Assembly: GCA_907164885.2 (NCBI GenBank)
Contig: OU015501.1
Coordinates: 62,788,193-62,852,192, forward strand
DNA length: 64,000 nucleotides
From: Dolomedes plantarius
Taxonomy: Eukaryota; Arthropoda; Arachnida; Araneae; Dolomedidae
Reading direction: 5' to 3'
The notes under the pieces are model-generated. The model was not told the DNA's origin. It saw nothing but the letters and a program-made list of their open reading frames with translations, and searched no databases. The first letter of the stretch is position 1; the number at the start of each line of letters is the position of its first letter. The position numbers were made by a program, and so were the translations under genes. Shown piece by piece: positions 46,611-57,203 of the stretch.

Positions 46611-46899
46611 AAATAACGTAAGGAACTTCGTTCCTGACGGGGGTCCCCCAACCGCACAATTTATTATTATTATTTTTTTGAATGAGACCATTTTTTTTTA
46701 ACGCGGACAGGTAAAAATCTCCGAGGACCGGTCAAATTTTTCCTCGAACCGGTGCCGGGCCGCCGGACCAGCGGTTGAGAATCATTACTCTAAAACAACT
46801 CTATGCTAACATTCTATATGCATTATTGTTTACTAATCTGCTCTAATTCTATGCTTGGTCTCATTCTATTCTAATCTGTTCTTATTATTTCTCTGATTC

Positions 46900-47420
46900 T
46901 ATGGTTCACTCTGTGATGGATGGCGAGTTGAAAGTCCTTTTTATTTTCAATCTAGAACCAGCTCTTTTTTTAACACATATAGTTTATTATAAGACAGAGA
47001 ACAGCACGGACAAGTAAAGGAGACGATATATATAACAGGTAAAAGGATACTATTTACAGGAACAAATTATTAACATAACCTTAACGCTCTCAAGCAATTA
47101 CCAGCCACGTTCGGAGTCTGCAATCACCTCCGTCGTTCTCCGTGACAGCGTATCAGATACGTCTGGAGTCTGCAATCACCCCCAGCGTTCTGCGTAGTAC
47201 CCCTTACCCTACGATAGGGGGCGTTATTCCTTGATATAGGGACTCGCCTGTCTGTACACACTCTACTCATTATTGTTCTAGTACTCTATCCTTTTATACC
47301 ATAGTGGTCTGGATATACATTTAGAAGGAGCTTTCTGTAAAGTGTTCTCTCCTCTTTTGTTAACTACATGCGGCAGTAATTTGTTACTCAACTCTCAGTT
47401 AATAAAACAAATCATCATTA
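46900..47420 (-). repeat. Possible LTR remnant with internal duplication
   Basis: GGAGTCTGCAATCACC occurs twice (near 47116 and 47167), giving a ~51-bp partial tandem duplication with CGTTCTCCGTG/CGTTCTGCGT. On the minus strand TGTTAACAAAAGAGG near 47360 could be an LTR start. No partner is seen. Confidence 0.3.
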
Positions 47421-47933
47421 CCCAAAAGGCAGAATTTTAGATTTTGTTTCTATGTCATCGAATTACCGATAAAAGGTGACTTGTTTCTTGTAAAAACTCT
47501 TTAATGTTTGAAATAACGGCGGCTATGATAAAAATAAATTAATCGTAAAGATATGCAGTGAAAAATAATCTCATATACTTGAGCGTGATTTTTCCCCCTG
47601 AATATAGGCACTATTTTGCCTTTTGGCGATAACCTTTAAAAACATTTTCATCGGGTGATATGATATGATAACGTAGCGAAACTGGATCGCTCACGTGCGA
47701 CTACATTTCTCCTTGCATCGCAGCATGTTTTTATCTCCACTTAGTGACAGTGCGGTGCAAGAAGATTCAGAAGTGCGATAATGAATTTGAGCGGATGTCG
47801 TTAAAATGCCTTCCCCATGTCTCGAATGCAAATTCTGTCGTTTTTCGTTTTCAAATGCTACACCAAGGAAACTTCTCGAAAGATTTTTAAATCTTGCAAC
47901 CGGATCATATTCATGAAGAACTTGATTCTTCTA

Positions 47934-48355
47934 CAGTAAAACCTCGTTTAACCGAATCTCCAGATAATCCGGATCAGATTTGTAGACATTTATTTTTAAT
48001 TAATGTTCACATTAGATAATAATTTTTAACTATGATAGCTAGAACGTAACTACAACTACGATAAAACTACAAATTATGGAAATAAAATGCTTTTTGTTGA
48101 GTTTAGAAAGCTTTACTAGACTTATCAATTATTTGTTAAGAGAGATGTGAAAAGTTATTTTTATATTTTTTAATGTCTCGTAAAAAATACTATGTAATTT
48201 TGTTAGAAAACATAGTTTTTTATCGTAATAAATGGTAAGTCTGCTTAGTTAAGGATTTTGTTTTGCTTATTATCCATATTACCCAAATTATCCGGATTTT
48301 CGATTATCCGGATTGCCTATGATTCCAGTTAGTCCGGGTAAAAGAGGTTTTACTG
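47934..48355. mobile_element. Tigger/pogo-like MITE
   Basis: 422 bp with ends CAGTAAAACCTCGTTTAACC and (reverse complement) CAGTAAAACCTCTTTTACCC, flanked by TA (47932-47933, 48356-48357). ATAATCCGG / ATTATCCGGAT subterminal repeats are seen. It has no coding. Confidence 0.9.
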
Positions 48356-48443
48356 TACTTGCAAAAATTTGCAATTTGAAATCATATTGGATGGATCGTA
48401 ATTTCATATAATTATAAATAAACAAAAACATTTTTTTGTTATT

Positions 48444-49006
48444 CGGGGATGGTCAACTGCTTGGTCGCGGAAGGCTTTTAGATCAATCAGACCCACTTCT
48501 AGGATTTAATATTTTTAATTAAAATTCTGCATTCTGCTTATTACGAGATTTTTTATAATTTCTATTCTTCATAAAACATTCAACATGCTTTTATTGATTG
48601 CTTTCAGGCACTTGAACAATGTAAATATGAAGCTCAGAATTAAAATGCTTATCAGAAAAATATACAAGTCCTCGGAATCTAATAAACAAATAAAATTATT
48701 GAATATGAATAGTTTTCATTTTCCAAAACAAACTTCGATCCAAAACAAGAAATAATTAAAACGTTTTACTTGGAAATCAAAACCATAACATCAAATTTTC
48801 CTGCTTCACAGCAAACAAGTGTGAAATAAATAAATCAAGAAAAAAATTAGTACATATTGTTGAGCCGTTGATATGAAATTTGAAAATTAAATTTTACATT
48901 TAGTCTCTTTTGAAGCTATATTTAACATTGATACTTCTTGTTGATCGCATCACAGAGGTCTTTGAAAGCACGAAAGTCGATCGAAGTTGATAAGTTAGCC
49001 ATCCCC
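48444..49006. mobile_element. Probable hAT-type MITE
   Basis: Inverted ends CGGGGATGGTCAACTG and CGGGGATGGCTAACTT. GATCAATCAGAC on the left resembles TCGATCGACTTTC on the right. No convincing 8-bp duplication. Confidence 0.45.
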
Positions 49007-49198
49007 GTGCATTGATGAATGCTTTTAGACTCCCTTAACAAAGACACTAGATCTGTAGTCTTTATTTAGCTTATCCTTCATCATGAAATTATCCACCTCT
49101 GATAACATCCTCTCAAACTTCTGTACTTTCTTTCGTAATTCGTTTATAAGGTTAAGGCCTTTCCAACACCGATAATCTTTACTTTATATCCAAAGCTA

Positions 49199-49390
49199 CC
49201 TTGCCGGTCTATGGTCGACTGGTTAGGGCGCTGGCCTTCAGTACCAGAGTCTGTGGGTTCGAATCCCACTCTTGGCATGGACGTTTGTAGCCGTTCAGAA
49301 TCGGCGTTAAGCGGTAGATCCAGGTCTTATTAACCCTCGTGTAGCAAGAAATGACCGTAGCGCTCCAAACCAAACCACAACTGCTTTAGT
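49199..49390 (+). repeat. SINE B (tRNA-derived)
   Basis: A box TGGTCGACTGGTTAGGGCG and B box GGGTTCGAATCCC are near consensus. A 5-bp T stem GTGGG/CCCAC is perfect and the anticodon arm CTGGC-CTTCAGT-ACCAG pairs at four of five positions. GCC at the start pairs with GGC at ~49278. A non-tRNA body follows and ends in an A/C-rich tail (CAAACCAAACCACAA). Confidence 0.7.
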
Positions 49391-49420
49391 TTGTAGATAC
49401 GGCCCGATGCACTAGCACAG

Positions 49421-49906
49421 GAATTCCCAACCTTTTTACGTTTGTCGAACGCTTGAGAATAAGATTAGAACTTTGGGACCCCTTAATAAAATTTCAGTTT
49501 TTCAAAAATTAATCAAAGTGGAATGTAAATCAAGAACATGTTAAATTTAAGTTCAAATAAATACTTGCTCCAATGCTGATTTTATTAATTAATTAAAAGA
49601 TATATGTGACAAACACCAGAGTAGCAACACCAGAGTAGCATATATCAATACAGTTTCAAAAATAGCTATGAGATTCAGTATAGTGTTACACTAGTGGACT
49701 ACAAAAGAAATTGCTAAAAACAGTTTTGTCTTATTGATTTGAGAATTGGGATTGATGCCTAGAGCACAAATGTTTGATATCAGGCCTAACTGTTTGAGGC
49801 GTGAGTAACTAATTCATCCTCAGGAACGAGTGCATCGATCTGTGTCACAATCTGTTAAGCGTGAGGGTAATTAACTCAACTTAATATTTATTTTAAGTGA
49901 GCCTTA

Positions 49907-49912
<6 letters not shown>
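49421..49912. other. Unpaired hAT-type end, otherwise no feature
   Basis: CAGGAATTCCCAACCTTTTT at about 49421 is a hAT-type terminus. No inverted partner was found before 49900. AGAGTAGCA repeats twice near 49620-49640. Confidence 0.4.

Positions 49913-49978
<66 letters not shown>
49913..49978. repeat. (TA)n microsatellite
   Basis: Uninterrupted TA tract. Confidence 0.97.
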
Positions 49979-49982
<4 letters not shown>

Positions 49983-50521
49983 GGAACTCGATCTCGGGTG
50001 AGTCCCCACTTTTTTGTAGAAACTGGGGTCGGTGTCTAGGGGTAGTTGTTCTCAGTCTTATAGAAACCTTTCCGCTTACTGCACGGCGGAACTAGACTCT
50101 CTTATACTTAGAGTAAGACAGTACTCAATTAAAGACAGAGTCACTGCTTAAAACACAAACACTATATATTGACACTTATCCACTAATTACAGTTATAGAA
50201 ATACGTTTCATATAAAATTACACGTCAGGCCGCACCAGGCCTCCACAATCAAAATGGGTTAAAGTATCCGTCCGTCTGCCGCGATAGGGTTGACTAAGCC
50301 GCCGTCTGCTGGTTCTCAGGAGACAACGTCATGCCCCGTCGAGACTGTCTCTCCCGTCGCAGCCCGTCTGTTGCTTTCGGCACCTCTTACCAGGTCGGGA
50401 CCCAATCTCAGTCTCCTCTCAAATACTTTTCTCCCCGTTCATCTCTCGAAAACCTAATAGCGCTGTCGTCGCATAGCGTACACGGCGACATATAGCTCAT
50501 AGCTGGAGCCCTGCGATAACA
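49979..50521 (-). repeat. Solo LTR (retroelement family unknown)
   Basis: On the minus strand it starts TGTTATCGCAGGG (50521) and ends GAGTTCCTACA (49979), 543 bp, TG...CA form. It lies between two microsatellites, so no target duplication can be read. Confidence 0.5.
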
Positions 50522-50530
50522 CAATTCCCA

Positions 50531-50535
50531 TATAT

Positions 50536-50613
<78 letters not shown>

Positions 50614-50614
50614 A
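50531..50614. repeat. (CA)n(TA)n(TG)n microsatellite
   Basis: Inverse-symmetric tract that could fold back on itself. Confidence 0.97.
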
Positions 50615-50622
50615 TGCATATA

Positions 50623-52185
50623 CACTGCTCAAAACAATTAGGGAAGCACATGGTTTTAACGAAATTACGCAAATACTTACACTGATAAGTAACATAAAAT
50701 GAATCATCCATAATTTAAAGCCTAGCAGGAAACAGAAGAAAAAAACTTCATATGCAAATCAAAGTTCATGACGTCAAAAACCAGAAAAAGAACATAAGGG
50801 CGGAAATCGGGATGTTGCAGAAACGTCTGTTTCACTGCCTTAACTGTGAAATTCGATTGCTCAGTTATTCTTTTTGAGAAAAGGTGACTTGAAAATGTCT
50901 CAACAACGTGATTTACCGGAATCCATGGCATGGCGTATTATAGGCAGACTTGAATCCGGGCAAACACAACGTAGTGTCGCGGACGCTGTTGGAATCGCCA
51001 GAAGTGTCGTTGCAAGGCTGTGGAATCGATTCCAAGAAACAGGGAATGTTAGACGTCGACCAGGGCAAGGTCGGCCACGCGCCACTACAGTAACTGATGA
51101 CCGGTATATACTGTTAACAGCTCGTCGAAACAGAACAGACAATGCTACTCAGCTGTAAAGACAGTTGCTCTTGGCAACAGTACGAAGGGTGTCCAGCCAA
51201 ACAGTACGTAATAGGCTTCATCAGGGAGGTATCTATGAACGTAGGCCAATGGTTTGCATTCCGTTGACCTCACGCCACCGTGCGGCCCGAAGAGGATGGG
51301 CTGCTGAACATCGAGATTGGGAGCAACATGATTGGAGCCAAGTGCTGTTTAGAGACGAGTCTCAGTTCAGTCTGCAGTGTGACACCCGACGTGTTTTGGT
51401 ATGGAGAGAAAGGGGCTCTCGAAATAACCCCACATTCGTTCGTGAAAGGTCACAATACAGACGAGCTGGTTTTATGGTATGGGGTGGAATCAGCATAGGT
51501 GGACGTACGGACCTGCATATCATTCGGAATGGTACTTTGACGGCCCGAAGGTATGCAGACGAGATACTGAGACCTCATGTCATACCTTACGCTGCAGCCA
51601 TTGGAGATTCCTTTGTTTTCCAGCATGATAATGCCAGACCGCATACAGCTCGTCTTATGGAGAACATGCTTGAAGCTGAAACAATACAGCGTATGGAATG
51701 GCCAGCGTGCTCTCCTGACCTGAATCCAATCGAGCATGTTTGGGACATGCTCGGACGACGCAGCGCTGCGAGACCAAGGCCTCCTTTTACTCTCCGAGAC
51801 TTGGAGGTTGCACTTCTTGAGGAGTGGAACAGTATTCCCCTAAGTCTTATCGATAACATCATTGCATCCATGAAAAACAGGTGTGCAGCAGTCTTAGCTG
51901 TTCGAGGAGACCACACGCCATACTAAAAATCTTGCATCATTTCTAAACAATACTTTTTTTTATATTTTACACGTAACCAAATTGTTGCCCTAAATCATCT
52001 TTTCATGTTTTTTCCATATTTTTAAAGAATTAAAGCTTAATTACAAATTTTTTTACGTCTTTTTTTCTGTATTGCGCATTGATACGCGTGTACTATCCAT
52101 TTTATGCCAATACGCTTTTATGCCGTGCTGTGTTGCACGGTTTTCTTAACTTCTTTGCTTGTTCCCCTAATTTTTTTGAGCAGTG
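50623..52185 (+). mobile_element. Tc1 element, nearly intact
   Basis: 1563 bp with ~25-bp TIRs CACTGCTCAAAACAATTAGG and (reverse complement) CACTGCTCAAAAAAATTAGG, TA on both sides (50621-50622, 52186-52187). It contains one full-length transposase frame broken by a single stop. Confidence 0.95.
50895..51926 (+). pseudogene. Tc1 transposase (DD34E) with a single nonsense codon
   Basis: 344 codons including the final stop, from ATG 50895 to TAA 51924-51926 in one frame, with TAA at 51156-51158 (codon 88, context ATQL-stop-RQLLL, probably a CAA Gln codon originally). Domains: paired-type helix-turn-helix (SMAWRIIGRLESGQTQRSVA), AT-hook-like GQGRPR at ~65-70, second helical domain (VSSQTVRNRLHQGG), then the DDE core: FRDESQFSL, GFMVWGGISIGGRTDL (glycine-rich box), HDNARPHTARL and CSPDLNPIEHVWD, with 34 residues between Asp and Glu. 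All catalytic residues are present. An ATG after the stop (GTATGA...GCCAATG) would omit the DNA-binding part. Confidence 0.94.
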
Positions 52186-52193
52186 TATATATA

Positions 52194-52973
52194 CAGGTAG
52201 CCCTCCTACAGCACGGCATCTTACAACACGGTTTCGCTCTAACACGATAAAAGAACTGAGAAACACTGTACTTCTACAGCACTAGATAACATGATTTTTT
52301 TAACACATTTATAAACTAAATTGCCTTAAAATAATGACGGGAAGGAATAATGAACTATAGTGGATTTACATGAAAATGTATAAACAAATTATAATTTATT
52401 CATTTATAACTCTATAAAATTAGAAGAAATCCTAAGCTCAGCTGAAAATCCTGAATCATTTTTCTTGAATGCAGACCCTTCCGCTGAAAGATGCCGAAAA
52501 TTCAAAAGGGAGCTGCAAAATTATCCATCTCCATACCGTGATATTTACAATGACCTAGTAAGAACGAACAAACAAACCAAAATCATAGATTTTTTTAAAG
52601 AGGACAGAAGGTGCAAAAAATCTAAATGAAGAGAAAGGTTCTGAAAGTGAAGGTGATATCGTTCAATCGAAATAACGTTCTCATTTGATTGTACTGAGCA
52701 GTGATGAGGAAGAAATTTATTAAATTAAGGTCGCATTAAAGGAAAATAATATTTTTTGTTTCTTTTCGTTTTGTGTTATATATATATATATATATTTAAA
52801 TTTTTAATAAAAATTGAGTTGCTTATATAGAATTTTTAAAAGAAGTTTGTTTTTAATAAGTTTTCGGAACGTAACCTCCCTTTTTGTACTGGCTGTGGGT
52901 CTCATATAACACGGTTTCACAGAACACGGCATTTTCTAGGAACCTATCTACCGTGTTATAAGAGGGTTACCTG
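52194..52973 (+). mobile_element. Tigger/pogo-like deletion derivative, copy 2
   Basis: 780 bp with ends CAGGTAGCCCTCCTACAGCACG and (reverse complement) CAGGTAACCCTCTTATAACACG, flanked by TA. Same family as 25054-25908, inverted. It starts 8 bp after the Tc1 right end. Confidence 0.88.
52430..52640 (+). pseudogene. Tigger-like transposase C-terminal remnant with PIP-box
   Basis: A frame reads AENPESFFLNADPSAERCRKF, then RELQNYPSPYRDIYNDLVRT, then NKQTKIIDFFKEDRRCKKSK. QTKIIDFF fits the PCNA-interacting PIP-box exactly (Gln, hydrophobic at +3, two aromatics). It aligns with the minus-strand relic at 25320-25610. The rest of the transposase is deleted. Confidence 0.7.
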
Positions 52974-52987
52974 TATATAAATATAGT

Positions 52988-53036
52988 ATACACACACACA
53001 CACACACATACACACACACACACACATACACACACG
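52988..53036. repeat. (CA)n microsatellite
   Basis: CA tract with TA interruptions. It replaces the end of the Tc1 gene to its right. Confidence 0.95.
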
Positions 53037-53830
53037 TTTACATCCATATCTTGATTCCACTGCTTGACAGAGGCTGCAACTTGACATGGAGCGTTGTCAT
53101 ACTGGAAGTAACATTCGTCCATTCCATAAAATTGCCAGAGCGTGGGAAGAACCTGATTGTCCAAAATAATCGTGTAGGCGTCGGCGTTCAATTTAGCTAG
53201 AACAGCATGTAAAGGTCCCAGGCCATACCCCGAAAAACACCCACAAACAAATACACCACCACTATCAGACTTCAGAGTTGGAACGATGCACTCGGGTAAC
53301 AGACGTTCGCCTGGCATTCGCTAAACCCAAGCAAGCCCATCCGACTGAAAGAGCGTCTAGCGTGACTCGTCGCTCCATAAAACAGTTTTCCAGTGGTCTA
53401 CAATCCAGTTGCGACGATGCAAACACCAAACGAGTCTGCCGGCTTCGTTGGATGGAGTGATGTTTGATTTGTGTGTGGCAACACATCCTTAGATATTGAA
53501 GGTGGGCAGTTCTTTCCGCAAAGTATTTAGGTACATCATAACCCCTACTACCTGTTGAAACTCATTGCGGATTATTTAGAGTGGTTTCTTGCGGTTCTTA
53601 CGAACCTCACACTTCAGGACACGCCAATCCCGTTCGGACAGTTTACGGGGACGACCAATGTGTGCAGTTCATGTCCTGGATCCCATAGTCTTCCACTTCT
53701 TCACGACATCACCAACAGTTGACCGTGGCTGTGATAATTCTACCGCAATTGCGCGAATAGACTTGTCACTGATGCGACAACTAACTATAACACCTCTTTC
53801 AAAGTCACTAAATTCCTTTCGTTTCGACAG
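53037..53830 (-). pseudogene. Tc1 transposase relic, 3' end lost in a microsatellite
   Basis: On the minus strand from 53830 (start codon now CTG): SKRKEFSDFERGVIVSCR and IRAIAVELSQPRSTVGDVVKK (helix-turn-helix), a stop after MGSRT, GRPRKLSERDWRVLKCEVRK, then after frame changes MERRVTLDALSVGWACLG and [13 protein letters not shown], and [15 protein letters not shown]. The last block [17 protein letters not shown] (second catalytic Asp) stops at the (CA)n tract, so the catalytic Glu and C-terminus are missing. The ends are not defined. Confidence 0.82.
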
Positions 53831-53911
53831 ATTGTCACAATTTCACACAGAACTAACGACGTTACCACTTCGCGTATCGTATTTAACCTTAACAGGTCAC
53901 GTAAGAGCACT

Positions 53912-53956
53912 GGATTTGCATAAAATCCGACATGCAGTAGGATTTTATGCAAATCC
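53912..53956. other. 17-bp perfect inverted repeat containing octamer ATTTGCAT
   Basis: GGATTTGCATAAAATCC (53912-53928), an 11-nt spacer, then its exact reverse complement (53940-53956). It may be the end of the adjacent Tc1 relic fused to another copy, or a foldback scar. Confidence 0.9.
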
Positions 53957-53999
53957 GCTGGTCTCCGGTCCATTATTGTAGGGTAGTGTATATTATCCG

Positions 54000-54049
54000 C
54001 CTGAAAACTCACGGCACCCTTAAGTGCTGTGGCACACTGGTTGGGAATC
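54000..54049. repeat. Unpaired hAT-type terminus
   Basis: Reverse complement reads CAGTGATTCCCAACCAGTGT followed by GCCACAGC, a common hAT end. The other end was not found. Confidence 0.5.
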
Positions 54050-54059
54050 ACTGTACTAA

Positions 54060-55204
54060 ACACTAGTGAAACTCTGGAAATACTGAAATAAACGTAGCTG
54101 TATTATTTGATGAAATGATAATCCGAAGAATCGGCGAAAAGTGAAACACGAAAAATACCGAAAAGAATCGTCGAATAAAAAATGTATTTAGCCCTTCAAA
54201 CATTTTAAAGATCAGTATATAATAAAACCTAATCTATTTCTGAATATGAAGTGTATTTTATGTCTGTTAGGTATTTCAGCTTCTATCAAAATGGTTCTCT
54301 CCATCACGAATAAAATTTGTTCTGAAGATAGAGTAAAATTAGCTGAATCAACAGTTACAAGTTTAAAAATTTGTAAAGCAAAAGCAGATCTAGGACGTCC
54401 TAATTAATTTTTTTTGTAAACATTAAAGAAAGGACACGAGAATAAGTGGTCCGAATCAAATGATTGCTATCTTGTTTTGAATTTTGTTTCTAAGCTCCTT
54501 CAGTCATATTTATGTTATTTTGTTTCGATTTCGAAAAATTCTGTTACATCAGTACATGAGTTTTACAAGAAGTGTCGCATACCGAACTACGTATTTTACT
54601 CTCTGTTACCTTGTTGCTAATAGTCTCTCCTACTGTTGAAGTTATTTTTATGTATATTTAACCTATTTAAGTTTTAGTTTCCTATAGAGACTATAACTAT
54701 GCTCAGATGGCAAAACGTTATAAGAAATTTAAGTGACAGCAATTCTAAGATTCAAGATGTCATGAACAATCAGTAATTTGTTTTACATGAGCAAACGTGG
54801 TGCCCGTGTTTCAGAAAAATAGTCGGCTATTATTTACAGTTGTTACAGTAAATAGAAAATATCGGCGAACGAGAATCTGGAATGTGGAAAACTCAACTTT
54901 TTAAAGAAAAGTTTCTCATAACATCTTTCCATCTGAGCACAGATATAATCTGTCGGTACTTACGTTCAATGTATTTAATTACATGGGATGTTTCATAACT
55001 TTAAAAAAAACTTAAATTGGTAAACTTAAAATTTTGGTTATTTCTTTGCTTTATATCTCTGGTTCACTTTTTATATCTTGTATTTCTATGTGTGAATAGA
55101 CTTTTTGTGTTAATTGCCTTTTACCGTATAAATTTCTATTTTATGCAAATGCTTTCAGAAATTGATATTTATTTGCCGAATACGGTATGTAACAAGTTTT
55201 TTTA
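54060..55204. other. No recognised feature
   Basis: AT-rich; no motif-bearing frame. Confidence 0.5.
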
Positions 55205-55400
55205 ACTTCATGTCTAGGCCGGATATGGGTACGTTAAATCCGTAGACTAGAAAATCCCTCTATGATGTCAGAGAGGGTGGAGGAAGGCACGAGTCCCCAG
55301 ATGTCGCCCATGGGTGTGTTCTATCAAAATTGAGGTAGCACCTGGCTGAATCAGACTGTACTAGCTCGACCAATCAGGGCTATACTAGCTCGACCAATGT
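55205..55400 (+). repeat. SINE family A body, copy 4 (opposite strand)
   Basis: CCCCAGATGTCGCCCATGG and ATCAAAATTGAGGTAGCACC are the reverse complement of the body at 5490-5540. The tRNA head is not recognisable. CTAGCTCGACCAAT is tandemly repeated at its end. Confidence 0.6.
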
Positions 55401-56788
55401 AAACTTGATCCCAGAAGTTAAATTCTATTTATTTTAATAAAAAGTTATTAATAAAAGTCAACTATTTAAAATATTTGGTCTACTTGCTAAAACATTTCAG
55501 TCCAGTTTTATCCAAGACCTGAGTGGTGTTGTTTCACCTATACGGTGTCTCCATTGAAAGCAACCAACGATTCTCGTGGATTATGTGCAAATGTCTTCAT
55601 CGACAAATGCCCTGGATTGTCAAAAAAAGACGAAAAAAGTTTTAAACATCGGAAATTTTGTTTAATAACACTTTAAATAATTACCAAACTCAATTGCATT
55701 GCGATACATAATTAAAAAATATTTTTGCCGCAGTAATTTAAATAACAATAAGAAGATGAAGAAGCTCCTTTTTAGATTCCTGAATGGCAACATCTTAAAG
55801 CTAGTTTTGATCGCCTGAGTTGATCGTTGTCACTCGTTTTTTACCGTTATCACGCCTCGTAAGTAACCCCAATTTGTTGCTAAACAAATCTCCCAAGCGT
55901 CAGACAACAATAAGGAGTCAAGGGCCATTTCATTCAGAACTGATTATTTTGTGATATACAGACTTATCCTGCAGTGTGATAATTTAAAGAAAAGTTAGAT
56001 TGTATAAGCCTGTCTATTCTTGTTTGTTTCCGTCATGTTATCATAATTATGAAACAACTGTATTGTCGATGTATATGACAAGAAACGAATTCAAGACAGC
56101 ATCTGTAAAATTGATGGGATTTCCCATGAGTTGATTCTAAAAATAGAATCTTGATTCAACTAATGATAAATATCTATCAAAAATATTTATTGAATCGAGG
56201 TCGCTCCACCAAGCTCCGAGAAAAGATTCAGTAACATTTTTTTGAGTTATTTAATCGAATACCATTCTTTAGAGTTAAACCAACATTTTTCTGTATTGCA
56301 AGAAACAAAGTTATATCTGGTAAAGAAAATCAGAATCTTACAACCCATTGATGGGTTTTAACCTCGTACCAAACACAGATATTATCATCGAAAAGGAATT
56401 CGAACAGAATATTGTATTTATCACTAAATTTCGCTATAAACATGGCAATACAATATTTTTTTGTAAATGTAATATGCAAACGACATTTTTTATTCTTAAT
56501 TGTCAAAGTCATTACTTTCATTGTTGCTCAAATATTTGTAAAATAATTTGTATTTTTTCTTTCTCTGAAAACTCTGCTTAACAATTCTATCGACTCCGAG
56601 AATCAAGGGATAAAACTGTAAAACACTTACTTGACATTGAAGCACTGTATGATTTTCATGACAATTTATTCGAGGCTGGGATTACAGTTACAACGAAACT
56701 GTCCTCAAAATAATTTGGAAAATAAATTGATTATTTCTTGAACACACACCGCTAATCTAATTTTAACCAAAATATCACCTTATGTAGC
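55401..56788. other. No recognised feature
   Basis: AT-rich. Overlapping frames of 63-77 codons at 56330-56581 lie on opposite strands and have no motif. Confidence 0.5.
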
Positions 56789-57203
56789 TCAGAGGTTCGC
56801 AAATGTGGGTCATGACACACTGGTGGGTCGCGAAAAATTCAAACTATGGATAGTTCTTAATATGTTTATGAAAATGGGTTCGCTCATCGAGATGGCGAGT
56901 GGGTTGCGAAATATTATCGCTCTTGAAAGTGGGTTGCCTCTAGTTAAAGTGTTGTTTCTTTGCCAATGCGGGGCACTTGCCATCTGAAGACATTCGCACT
57001 TTAACCGCGAGAATCGTTGGTTGCTTTCAATGGGAGCACCGTGTAGGTGAACCAACACCACCGCCTGGCGTCACCTCAATTTTGACCGAGCACCCCCAGG
57101 AGCGACATCTGGGGGGCTCGTACCTTCTCCCAACCTCTCTGACTTCATTGAAAGACTTTCCGATCTACATATTTAACATCTAATAAAAGTTTGAGAACCA
57201 CTG
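56789..57203. mobile_element. hAT-type MITE carrying a SINE
   Basis: 415 bp with ends CAGAGGTTCGCAAATG and (reverse complement) CAGTGGTTCTCAAACTT. The 8-bp flanks ATGTAGCT and TTCTAGGT match at 5 positions. SINE A copy 5 lies inside. Confidence 0.7.
57058..57180 (-). repeat. SINE family A body, copy 5
   Basis: ACCTCAATTTTGACCGAGCA and CAGGAGCGACATCTGGGG match copy 1 closely. It is nested in the hAT-type MITE. Confidence 0.75.

Larger units (their letters stand above)
42682..46787 (-). mobile_element. hAT transposon, 4.1 kb, decayed
   Basis: Ends CAGCGTTTCTCAACCG and (reverse complement) TAATGATTCTCAACCG, flanked by a perfect 8-bp duplication CTCTAAAA (42674-42681 and 46788-46795). Subterminal GGCCCTCGGACC is matched by GGTCCGGCGGCCC. 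The minus strand carries a hAT transposase relic. A tRNA-like piece, a Gypsy-type LTR with a gag start and an unpaired hAT-type end (CAGGGGATCCCAAACTT, 44869) are inserted or joined inside. Confidence 0.85.

Noticed and set aside
49213..49280. Selenocysteine or suppressor tRNA (UCA in loop)
   Set aside because: A SINE body follows and the arms are only partly paired; a tRNA-derived SINE fits better.
50408..50711. Minus-strand frames with His-Thr and Ile-Tyr runs
   Set aside because: They cross a microsatellite and an LTR; no protein motif.
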